Of a stretch of 64,000 nt of DNA, positions 54,563 to 62,398 are shown piece after piece (the first letter of the stretch is position 1; each line of letters begins with the position of its first letter). This DNA is from a bacterium (GTDB lineage: Bacteria > Bdellovibrionota_C > UBA2361 > SZUA-149 > JAEUWB01). The notes under the pieces are model-generated. The model was not told where the DNA came from and ran no database searches. It saw nothing but the letters and a program-made list of their open reading frames with translations. The DNA lies in contig JAEUWB010000003.1 of NCBI GenBank assembly GCA_016786595.1, positions 1 through 64,000 of the forward strand, written 5' to 3'. Position numbers and translations under genes: made by a program.

Positions 54563-56512
54563 TCATTGTTGACCCCACCCATTCTTGATGTGTTTCACTG
54601 GTTTCCAGAGAACTAGTCCAAGTTTCCAGAGTAACTCCCAAGCTTCGGTCCACCCGCGTTTAGGTTTGTCTTTGCCTAAGATCAGTCGCTCCGTATTCTT
54701 AAACACGGCAGCATGAAGCCAATTGCGGCCATTTTGCAACCTGTTCGCTTCGAACTCCCTAAGCTTGTCGTAGAAGCGGTTTTTGCCCCAATAGCCCCAG
54801 CGCCGAATTGGTCTGTTCACCCGGATAAAGACCGCCCGATTGATGCTCTCAATCGTGTCCTCTTGTCCACTCGGACAGAGAAGTAGCACGATCAAGTTCA
54901 TAAATGGGCCATACTTGCCAGGCCCCCAACGCAAGCCCTCGGCAACTGGAAAGAGCACTAAGATGGGCTTTTCCAGCCCAGGCACAATCGCAACGGGCAT
55001 GGCGACATTCTCTTCGGTTGCAGAGGGGGTATCTTCCTCGGATTTCTCAATTGCCACCAAAAAGTCTTCCTTTGAGAACTTAACTCCCTTAGGAAGAACG
55101 TTCTCGCTGACAATCTTCCACATTTGCTCCAAGCCGCTCTTCCACGAAGAAGTTTGCGGCAGGAAAAATGCTTGATAGTGGACAGGTCCACGGTCGAGGT
55201 CGGCTGGTTCGATGTCGAGAGTCTGCTCGAGCACAGTTCCGGAGATCATCGAAGTTACGAGCACCGAAATCACGACGGCAACAAAGACCTCTTGAGAGAA
55301 GATCCCAATGCCGAGAGCAATCTCAGCTACAAGTAAGCGCGTTACGCCACCTGGTAGGAAGCCTGCCGTAAAGTTCTGTTGCTCACGCTTAGTTGCCTTA
55401 ACAACCCAAGCACTGAGCCAAGTGCCTGCACCCTTGGAAGCAACTGACAACGTCACGAGGAACAGGCAGAGCGAGAAGTTGAAGTGGTTCAAGAAGTCAG
55501 TGCGGATACCTAAGGTCATGAAAAAGACGCTCAGCCCCACATGCTTCCACCAACGAAACATCCCGTTCTTTGTAGACTCAGTCAGATTCTTTGATTTGGA
55601 GAAGAGAAATCCCGCGACAAAGAAACCGAAAAGAATACTTAGACCGATGGCATAAGCGACCCAAGCCCAGAGAAAGGCTCCGCTAAGTGTGACGATCAAC
55701 CGCACATTCCTGCGGCGTAAGTGATTGCGCGAAATCTCATAGATATCGTCAATCGCATAGCCAAAAAGGTGCGAGAGACCAAGCAAGCACAGCGTAAGCA
55801 CGATCAATGCCCAGAATGGTTTCTGAGTAGTCGTAGAAAACGCGCCGAAGAAGACCGACAGCGCAATCCAACTCACGATCTCATTTAGCCCGTAGGCAAG
55901 CAGCAGGTTGCTCCCAAACCGACTCTTGAAGATTCCAAGATCGATGAGGATTCTACTCATCACGACCATAGCACTGATCGCCATGGTAATTGAGATAAAG
56001 ACAGACAACCCGATCCCGGACTTCGTCTCAACTGGGTTGAGTGCAAAGTATACCCAGGAAAGTCCAAAGGCGATTGCTCCGGTGAAGACCGCCCCGAGAA
56101 CTCCGGTTGCCAAAGGAATTTTGAACTTGTGCCGGTCTTCCCAGCTTGGGATGCGGAGCTCAAGCCCAGCTTCGAATAGCAAGAAGCAGATCGCGATCTT
56201 GCCAATCGAACTTAAGACCAAAGCGTTTCCCTCGGGAAATAACCGGGCGTATTCGTCGGGCCTTAAATTGCCAAGCACAGTTTTGCCGATCAAAATGCTT
56301 GCAACTAATTCACCGACAAGCGGAGGCAATTTCCGACGAGTTGCTAATTCTCCGAAAATTGTAGCAAGTCCGACGATAATCGCGAGCTGCAAGAAGAAAT
56401 GAGCAAGTTGGTCTTCCGACCACTTGCTCAGTGACGAGCCGCTGTCAGCGGCGAAAACTGTGGTGACGAGGCCCAAGAGCATCATCACCACGAAAGGTAG
56501 TTTTGGTTTCAT
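54563..56512 (-). CDS. CPA2-type cation/proton antiporter with degenerate EIIA-like tail
   Basis: A 649-residue inner-membrane antiporter. After a signal-like N-terminus (VVMMLLGLVTTVFA) come about 12-13 helices up to residue 425, with the CPA2 pattern ATIFGELATRRKLPPLVGELVASILIG split around residue 55-75 and FLLFEAGLELR at 110-120. The C-terminal part, about 455-580, looks like a PTS EIIA type-2 domain (NVAMPVAIVPGLEKP), but the phosphorylated His is Val507. That tail may be a regulatory nucleotide- or partner-binding relic. It exchanges K+ or Na+ for H+. Codon use is G/C-richer than in the genes around it. Confidence 0.87.
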   Translation of the reverse strand: MKPKLPFVVMMLLGLVTTVFAADSGSSLSKWSEDQLAHFFLQLAIIVGLATIFGELATRRKLPPLVGELVASILIGKTVLGNLRPDEYARLFPEGNALVLSSIGKIAICFLLFEAGLELRIPSWEDRHKFKIPLATGVLGAVFTGAIAFGLSWVYFALNPVETKSGIGLSVFISITMAISAMVVMSRILIDLGIFKSRFGSNLLLAYGLNEIVSWIALSVFFGAFSTTTQKPFWALIVLTLCLLGLSHLFGYAIDDIYEISRNHLRRRNVRLIVTLSGAFLWAWVAYAIGLSILFGFFVAGFLFSKSKNLTESTKNGMFRWWKHVGLSVFFMTLGIRTDFLNHFNFSLCLFLVTLSVASKGAGTWLSAWVVKATKREQQNFTAGFLPGGVTRLLVAEIALGIGIFSQEVFVAVVISVLVTSMISGTVLEQTLDIEPADLDRGPVHYQAFFLPQTSSWKSGLEQMWKIVSENVLPKGVKFSKEDFLVAIEKSEEDTPSATEENVAMPVAIVPGLEKPILVLFPVAEGLRWGPGKYGPFMNLIVLLLCPSGQEDTIESINRAVFIRVNRPIRRWGYWGKNRFYDKLREFEANRLQNGRNWLHAAVFKNTERLILGKDKPKRGWTEAWELLWKLGLVLWKPVKHIKNGWGQQ

Positions 56513-56884
56513 GATGATTTTTTCTTGAGGCCCTCATGGCCCTTACGACATTTTGGATTTGAAAGCAGTTTGATTTCCTTAAAACCTGATTGATTACCAG
56601 GCTGCTCCCAAAGTGATTTTCCCTGGCAGAGATTTTGAAGAACCTCTTAGGAAGCAGTCGATTGATGCCTCTACCCAAAGATAAATTGTGAACAAAGGGT
56701 GAGATTTATACACTACCTAACTGGAGAAATAAAGTTATCGCAAGAATGATCAATTATTTTAGGTAGTTATAAATTGAAGTCGACAGAATAAGTGTTCTAT
56801 TGGCGTTTTTTGGAAGCATTTCTTTGCAAGACCAGATTAGTGACAGCAAGAGGTTGTTTGTTGCGGTTAGGAAGAGGGGTTTTT
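56513..56884. other. Divergent spacer
   Basis: These 372 bases separate divergent genes and must hold both promoters. No coding frame is supported; a frame starting at 56792 simply extends the next gene upstream. CCAGG...CCTGG around 56597-56625 is a weak inverted repeat. Confidence 0.45.
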
Positions 56885-57259
56885 ATGAATTTAATTCCAA
56901 AATCAATTTTAAGTTTTTTTGCCATTGTCTGTTTCGTTAATTCGGCAGTTGCTGAATCGGAAAAGCGTATCAGTTTCTCACATTTAACATTCGATCGCGG
57001 GACTCCTGTAGCGGCAAACACATATACAACTGTTGCTAACACTACCAAGCCAGGCGCTAAAGAATTGTCAACTGCGCGAGCTTCGCTTGGAACAGCAGCA
57101 ATCAAAGACACCGCAAAAAAAATTAACCTGGATTGTGCGCTTACAGTTGCTAGTGAGGCAGGCTTTGTTAATCAGAAGTTTAAACCTGGCGATAAAATTT
57201 CTAGCTCTACAGTAAATATCTTTGTTGAAGATTTGCAAGGGGGATGCTCGACTAAATAG
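56885..57259 (+). CDS. Small exported protein of unknown function
   Basis: A 124-residue protein with a clear Sec signal (SILSFFAIVCFVNSAVAES). The mature part is Thr/Lys-rich with two cysteines (LDCALTV and GGCSTK), and has the phrase KFKPGDKISSSTVNIFVEDL near the end. I do not recognise it. The ATG at 56885 is supported by GGAAGAGGGG about seven bases upstream; the longer frame would put 31 unlikely residues before the signal. The next gene starts 17 bases after its stop, which suggests an operon. Confidence 0.72.
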   Translation: MNLIPKSILSFFAIVCFVNSAVAESEKRISFSHLTFDRGTPVAANTYTTVANTTKPGAKELSTARASLGTAAIKDTAKKINLDCALTVASEAGFVNQKFKPGDKISSSTVNIFVEDLQGGCSTK

Positions 57260-57276
57260 TTGAGAGTAAGGGATCT

Positions 57277-57891
57277 ATGAACTTTGGTGCATTATTAGTT
57301 TTAGCATTAGTTTCGGTTGGATGTGATTTTTTGCCGGTGATTTTTTCGAAGGCGATTAATGACTCACGCACTCCTGATTTTATTAGTAAGATGCTAGCAA
57401 TGATTGCACCCTATCCTTGGCAACTTGCAATCTTCACACTAGTCTTTACGCTTTGTGTTTTCTCAACAGATCGCGCACGTAAAAGCTTTGACCTCGATGC
57501 CGCAATTAAAGTTGCGCTCGGGACAACTCTTTTCAGCTGGGGTTTTGCGGTGATCATGGGATTTGTTTTAACCTTGATGCCGGTTCCGGGAATTGTTCTA
57601 CAGCTTTTAGGTATTACTGTTACATTGGGATTTTTCTGTCTAATTCTCGACGAACAACTGCTATTAGATCTCGGTGGTGTGCAAATTCTATTTGTAATTA
57701 TTGCTGCGATTAGTTCACTTATTCCAGACTATTTAGGCACCGAATTTGGGGCTTTACGCGGGTACTTTTATTCGGCAGCGGGAATTGCTTTGAGTTTAAT
57801 CCTTTGTTTTGGAGAAACGCACGTAAAAGTTGAGACCTTGGATGGACGTCCTCGGGTACATCGTGCCCCGGTTAGAGCTTACTCATCATAA
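57277..57891 (+). CDS. Hypothetical multi-pass membrane protein
   Basis: A 204-residue protein with about six hydrophobic segments (for example LLVLALVSVGCDFLPVIF at residues 6-23, LAIFTLVFTLCVF near 50, IVLQLLGITVTLGFFCLIL near 108) and a basic soluble tail (ETHVKVETLDGRPRVHRAP). It matches no family that I know. It sits between the small exported protein (17 bases) and nhaA (46 bases), so the three may be expressed together and linked to ion transport or envelope function. The start is ATG 57277, with TAAGGG nearby. Confidence 0.7.
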   Translation: MNFGALLVLALVSVGCDFLPVIFSKAINDSRTPDFISKMLAMIAPYPWQLAIFTLVFTLCVFSTDRARKSFDLDAAIKVALGTTLFSWGFAVIMGFVLTLMPVPGIVLQLLGITVTLGFFCLILDEQLLLDLGGVQILFVIIAAISSLIPDYLGTEFGALRGYFYSAAGIALSLILCFGETHVKVETLDGRPRVHRAPVRAYSS

Positions 57892-57937
57892 ATAAATTTC
57901 TTTTTAAGTCCTACCATCGAGGCTATAACAGCCTTGT

Positions 57938-59062
57938 ATGGTGCCTGGATTTAAAAAATTTCTTCAACACGAATCTGCAAGTGGCATAATTCTACTAGTA
58001 ACTAGCGTATGCGCTTTTTTGGCTGCTAATTCTCCCGTTGCGGAGCACTACTACGGGTTCTTGCACACTAAAATTGGTCGACTAGGAAAACACGAGTGGG
58101 ACATTCATTTCTTGATCAACGACCTACTGATGGTAGTTTTCTTTTTTCTTGTTGGCCTTGAAATTAAACGCGAATTTTTAGTTGGCGAGCTTTCGACGCG
58201 TAAACAGGCATTATTACCAGTGATTGCCGCCGCAGGGGGAATGATCCTACCGGCCTTAATTTATCTAGCAATTAGTTCTGACCCTCTGGCTACGCGCGGT
58301 TGGGGGGTGGCGGTGGCGACAGATATTGCATTTTCGTTAGGTATATACTCGCTGCTCGGCAATCGCGTTCCTGCAACACTTAAGATTTTTCTTGCAGCAT
58401 TTGCGATTGCAGATGATCTCGGTGCTGTCATCGTGATTGCACTTTTTTATACAACGAGCCTAGATTTTAATGCAGGCGTCACAGCCTTGCTAGGGCTAGT
58501 GATTTTGTTTGGCTGTAACCGTGTAGGGCTTAAAAGCTGGGCGATCTACTTATTAATGAGCGTAGTGGTATGGTGGTTTACGCTTCAGTCCGGAGTGCAT
58601 GCAACTGTCGCAGGTGTTTTATGCGCAGCGATGATCCCGCTTGCTGATATCCATAAATATGAACATGCGCTTAGTAAGCTCGTTTCTTTTTGGATTATGC
58701 CAGTTTTTGCATTTGCGAATGCTGGAGTGACGTTGGGGAGCGGGATCTCAGTCATTCCTCCAGCAGAAACTTCGCTTGCAGTGCTGCTTGGACTTTTCTT
58801 TGGCAAGCAAATTGGAATTTTTTCTGCAGTGCTTGGTGCGCTTAAATTAGGTCTAGTCGAACTACCGCGTGGAGCAAATAAAATTCATATCTATGGCGTT
58901 GCTTGCTTGGGTGGTGTTGGATTTACGATGTCACTTTTCGTAGCAAGCCTTGCCTTTAATGACCAGTTACATATGGACCAAGCTAAGCTTGGAATTTTGT
59001 TAGGATCATTCTTGTCTGGAATCTGGGGTTATTTAGTTTTAAGATTTTTCTCGAACAAGTAA
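57938..59062 (+). CDS. nhaA: Na+/H+ antiporter NhaA
   Basis: A 374-residue antiporter that expels Na+ or Li+ in exchange for protons. The ion-binding Asp pair is Asp159-Asp160 in FAIADDLGAV. Other family signatures are LLMVVFFFLVGLEIKREFL, WGVAVATDIAFSLG and the C-terminal LGGVGFTMSLFVASLAF. Length and order are normal. It follows two unknown genes in the same direction and converges on the GNAT gene across a terminator. Confidence 0.97.
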   Translation: MVPGFKKFLQHESASGIILLVTSVCAFLAANSPVAEHYYGFLHTKIGRLGKHEWDIHFLINDLLMVVFFFLVGLEIKREFLVGELSTRKQALLPVIAAAGGMILPALIYLAISSDPLATRGWGVAVATDIAFSLGIYSLLGNRVPATLKIFLAAFAIADDLGAVIVIALFYTTSLDFNAGVTALLGLVILFGCNRVGLKSWAIYLLMSVVVWWFTLQSGVHATVAGVLCAAMIPLADIHKYEHALSKLVSFWIMPVFAFANAGVTLGSGISVIPPAETSLAVLLGLFFGKQIGIFSAVLGALKLGLVELPRGANKIHIYGVACLGGVGFTMSLFVASLAFNDQLHMDQAKLGILLGSFLSGIWGYLVLRFFSNK

Positions 59063-59090
59063 GACAAGTTGCAGTAGTTTGAAAAAACAT

Positions 59091-59132
59091 TTCGTGATAC
59101 GCTTTTTGGTTGAACCTTAAAGCGCATCACGA
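59091..59132. terminator. Terminator between nhaA and the GNAT gene
   Basis: TTCGTGATACGCTT (59091-59104) pairs with AAGCGCATCACGAA (about 59119-59132) with one mismatch. On the minus strand it is followed by TGTTTTTTC, so it is a good terminator for the GNAT gene; it also ends nhaA. Confidence 0.8.
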
Positions 59133-59153
59133 AAACTTAGATGCTCACTCTGC

Positions 59154-59690
59154 CTAACTGGCGAGACCTAGCTCAAGGTAGAGCTTGGTTTCGGTCTTGG
59201 CGAGGTCCTCCATAATCCTGTTCTCAGGCACTCCCTTAAACCCAAACTCCCGATAGAGCTTGACTGCACGCGTATTCTTAGCCTGGACTTCTAGGCTCAA
59301 GCGGACGTAACCTTGCAGCTTGGCCCAATTACGTGCAGCTTCTAGCAAGGCTTTGGCATGGCCCTGCTGACGATTCTCTTCGCGCACGTACATGTCATGC
59401 ACGTTGAGAACCAGTCGAAGCGTGTATGACGAGATCGAGTTCAGGCAGATCATGATGCCGACGCACGCGTCTCCCTGGTAAGCGAGGAAGACGTGGCCGC
59501 CGTTTTCAAGCAGAAGTGGTATCAGCTGCTTTGTGGTGTTTGCGGCGTGTTCGTCAGAAACATCTGTGCCGTAGTTCAAGCGAGCTCTTCCTCCTCGCTG
59601 CAACTCCAGGGTCATAGTGATGACGAGTTCTTGAATATCGGGATTGGATAAGTTAGCTTTAGAGACGTTACTGCTGAGACTTGATGGCAT
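59154..59690 (-). CDS. GNAT-family N-acetyltransferase
   Basis: A 178-residue acetyltransferase. The acetyl-CoA-binding motif A is MYVREENRQQGHAKALLEAA (residues about 100-119), and the later SLEVQAKNTRAVKLYREFGF is typical of motif B. It acetylates an amine of unknown identity. AGGAGGAAG lies five to six bases before the start. Codons are G/C-richer than in nhaA and the next gene. Confidence 0.9.
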   Translation of the reverse strand: MPSSLSSNVSKANLSNPDIQELVITMTLELQRGGRARLNYGTDVSDEHAANTTKQLIPLLLENGGHVFLAYQGDACVGIMICLNSISSYTLRLVLNVHDMYVREENRQQGHAKALLEAARNWAKLQGYVRLSLEVQAKNTRAVKLYREFGFKGVPENRIMEDLAKTETKLYLELGLAS

Positions 59691-59899
59691 CTACTTCCTC
59701 CTGCAAAACTAAGCCTAAAGAGACTTTGCTTTAGAGGAGGAAATCAGCTGCAATCGAAAAAAACCTTGATCAACTACTGCAATCGACTCAATGATTGGAC
59801 TAAATCGACTGCATTGTATTGCTTACTGCCCGAGGAAAAAATTGTGAAGTAAAACTTGTAGCACGAATCGAAAATGCTTTAAAGTATGGTTGAAGCTTT

Positions 59900-61444
59900 A
59901 TGTATATCGTTGAAAATGCACGAATATTTACTGGCGAAAAATTTGTTGATCAAGTGATCGCCATTAGCAATGGCAAAGTCAGTTTTATTCTTCCTAGCGA
60001 TCTGACGAATTATAAGGTCATCGAAGGGAAGGGGAAAATTTTAGCGCCTGGATTTATTGATGTTCATACGCATACTGATGGTTGGTTGCTTAAAAATCCG
60101 GCGTTTAACTTAAAAACTCAGCAGGGATATACAACAGAAGTTTTAATGGCTGATGGAATTTCCTATGCGCCAGTCAACGGGCAAACCTGGAAAGAGTGGA
60201 TTTATTATCTTAAATCTCTAAATGGTTTAGATTCTGATAATTATACTGGTTGGGAATCGGTTGCCGATTACATGCGGCTACTTGATCGAAAAACTTGCAT
60301 GAATACTGCTGCGCATGTTCCGTATGCTAATGTGCGAACAATTTGTCACGGTTGGAGTCCTGACAAGCCGGGGTTTGAAGCAACAAAAAACATGCAAGCT
60401 TTAATCCAGGAGGGCTTAAGTCATGGTGCCGTTGGACTTTCAACGGGACTAGAATACGTTGCCGAATGTTTTTCCAGCACTGAAGAAATTATCAATGCAT
60501 GTCGAGCGTTTTCGGGAACAAAGTATTTATATGTGACTCATATTCGCTATCCCCTAGGATTAGTCGAAGGCTTAATGGAAGCTGTGGAAATTGGTAGAGC
60601 TGCGAATGTTCCAGTCCATATTTCACATCTTAAATGCACTGACCCAGGGTTGACTGAAAAAGTTTTAAATTATATCGATCGTGTGGCGGTGCATGAAGTA
60701 GATTTTAGCTTTGATGTTTATCCCTACGCGGCAAGTTCAACGATGCTGCACTACCTGTTGCCATATGAAATTTGGTCAGCTGGTCCACTGGCGGCAAAAA
60801 GCAAGTTATTGGATCCCGCAATCCAGGAGAAATTTTCCTTGCTTTTAGCTCGGGAAAACTTAGATGCCGCATATATTGCTTGGGGGGCAAGCTCCAATAC
60901 GGCACTTAGTGGCATAAATCTCAGTGAATATATTCGGCATGCGAATCAACCTGCGGCATTAGCGTTGTCTGAATTATTAATCGAAGAAAATTTTTCTGTA
61001 CTTCTTGTATTTAGAAAGGGCAATGATGATTTAGTTGCACCTTTTGTCGCGCATAAAACTAGCATGATTGGCAGTGATGGGATTTATTTCCCTGGTGCAA
61101 ACGTTCATCCGCGCATGTACGGCAGTTCAGCAAAAATTCTCGGAGATTATCGGCGAAGGCTCAAGGTCTTAGATTTGGAAACGGCGCTTAAAAAACTTAG
61201 CACATATCCGGCAAGGCGTTTTGGGTTAAAAGGGCGAGGGGTGATTGAAGAGGGCTCAGCTGCAGATTTAGTTTTGTTTGACCCTGTAGCAATTCAAGAC
61301 CATGCAAGCTATGACGACTCCTGTAGGCTTCCTTCAGGGATTGAGTGGGTGTTTGTAAATGGAGTTCCGGTTGTCATGGCAGGTGAGGCCTTAAGTAGTC
61401 TAGAACAAAAAACGGCTGGGTGTTTTATTCAAGCTCAGCACTAG
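59900..61444 (+). CDS. N-acyl-D-amino-acid deacylase-like amidohydrolase
   Basis: A 514-residue metal-dependent hydrolase of the D-aminoacylase branch. The first metal motif is FIDVHTHTDGWLL near residue 55. Further ligands lie in THIRYPLG, VHISHLKCTDPG and MIGSDGIYFPG. The C-terminal beta-sandwich has RRFGLKGRGVIEEGSAADLVLFDP, as in dihydroorotase-like enzymes. It probably removes acyl groups from N-acyl-D-amino acids or cleaves related cyclic amides. It is single, flanked by a spacer with repeated CTGCAATCGA words (59748 and 59777) and a hairpin downstream. Confidence 0.87.
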   Translation: MYIVENARIFTGEKFVDQVIAISNGKVSFILPSDLTNYKVIEGKGKILAPGFIDVHTHTDGWLLKNPAFNLKTQQGYTTEVLMADGISYAPVNGQTWKEWIYYLKSLNGLDSDNYTGWESVADYMRLLDRKTCMNTAAHVPYANVRTICHGWSPDKPGFEATKNMQALIQEGLSHGAVGLSTGLEYVAECFSSTEEIINACRAFSGTKYLYVTHIRYPLGLVEGLMEAVEIGRAANVPVHISHLKCTDPGLTEKVLNYIDRVAVHEVDFSFDVYPYAASSTMLHYLLPYEIWSAGPLAAKSKLLDPAIQEKFSLLLARENLDAAYIAWGASSNTALSGINLSEYIRHANQPAALALSELLIEENFSVLLVFRKGNDDLVAPFVAHKTSMIGSDGIYFPGANVHPRMYGSSAKILGDYRRRLKVLDLETALKKLSTYPARRFGLKGRGVIEEGSAADLVLFDPVAIQDHASYDDSCRLPSGIEWVFVNGVPVVMAGEALSSLEQKTAGCFIQAQH

Positions 61445-61458
61445 ATTTGGATCTTAAT

Positions 61459-61484
61459 CCTAATTCAATCAGCATTGAATTAGG
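61459..61484 (+). terminator. Hairpin after the amidohydrolase gene
   Basis: CCTAATTCAAT (61459-61469) pairs with ATTGAATTAGG (61474-61484) around a CAGC loop, 15 bases after the stop. There is no T run. Confidence 0.55.
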
Positions 61485-61616
61485 GCAGAGGCAGGATACC
61501 ACCGATGCCATCCTGTCTGCTAAGTTCTTGCTAATCCGATAGTCTAGACTTCAGCTACTTGAACGACCGATGTAAAATTAATTGATTAGCAATGAGGCTG
61601 ACACAATGCACATAGA

Positions 61617-61656
61617 GCGCGATATTTCTGGTATGAATTATTCAGAAATATCGCGC
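61617..61656. terminator. Perfect hairpin between convergent genes
   Basis: GCGCGATATTTCTG (61617-61630) pairs with CAGAAATATCGCGC (61643-61656) with a 12-base loop. It lies 44 bases after the kdpE stop and between convergent genes, where a terminator is expected, but lacks a long T run on either strand. Confidence 0.6.
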
Positions 61657-61699
61657 CTTCTGTAAGTGACAGATCGAACCGAAAAAAGACAGTTATTAA

Positions 61700-62398
61700 T
61701 TAAGTGAGCTTGAACCGATACCCCACACCCGGTTCAGTTATGATGTATGATGGCTGAGAAGGCGAATCTTCTACCTTTTGCCTCAACTGTTTCATAAATA
61801 CTCTTAGGTACTGTACGTCCGTACCAAAACCAGGCCCCCATACATCCTTAAGAAGTTGTTTGTGCAGTATCACTCGATTTGCGTTCTTAGCTAATAATGC
61901 AAAAAGTTTAAATTCGGTTGGTGTAAGGTGAAGCTCAGTTCCATTTTTTTTTAGTATGTGCGCCGCAACATCGAGGTGAAAAGGACCCACTGTTAATTCG
62001 TTGCTTTCTAAACCCTTCTGTCTTGAAAAACGGAGGAGTGCTCTCACTCTGGCAAGCAGTTCTGCAACGGAAAATGGCTTGCTCACAAAATCATTAGCTC
62101 CGTCATCTAAGGCTTTCACCTTACTTTCCTCATCAGTTCGCGCTGATAAAATAAGTATGGGTAGACTGTCACTCCATCCTCGAATGGAACTAATCACTTC
62201 AAAACCTACTTTATTAGGTAGACCTAAGTCCAATATCACCAAATCGGGCTGATGTGACGCGGCAGCTTGTATCCCCTCCTTCCCATCAAATGCACTTATA
62301 ATTTGATACTCATCAGCAGAAACAGCGGCTTTAATAAGCTTATGTATCGACTCTTCGTCCTCTACAATAAGAATTTTAATTTTTGGCTGCATGAGCAA
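61700..62398 (-). CDS. kdpE: KdpE-type response regulator
   Basis: A 232-residue OmpR/PhoB-class regulator. The receiver domain has the acidic pair Glu13-Asp14, the phosphate-accepting Asp57 (LVILDLGLP) and the conserved Lys in FVSKPF. The winged-helix domain has LTPTEFKLFALLAKN and ends TEPGVGYRFKL. Sequence and pairing with the adjacent KdpD-type kinase identify it as the activator of the high-affinity K+ uptake operon kdpFABC, which is not in the window. It overlaps the kinase gene by 23 bases. Starts at 62398 and 62392 are both possible. Confidence 0.93.
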   Translation of the reverse strand: MLMQPKIKILIVEDEESIHKLIKAAVSADEYQIISAFDGKEGIQAAASHQPDLVILDLGLPNKVGFEVISSIRGWSDSLPILILSARTDEESKVKALDDGANDFVSKPFSVAELLARVRALLRFSRQKGLESNELTVGPFHLDVAAHILKKNGTELHLTPTEFKLFALLAKNANRVILHKQLLKDVWGPGFGTDVQYLRVFMKQLRQKVEDSPSQPSYIITEPGVGYRFKLT

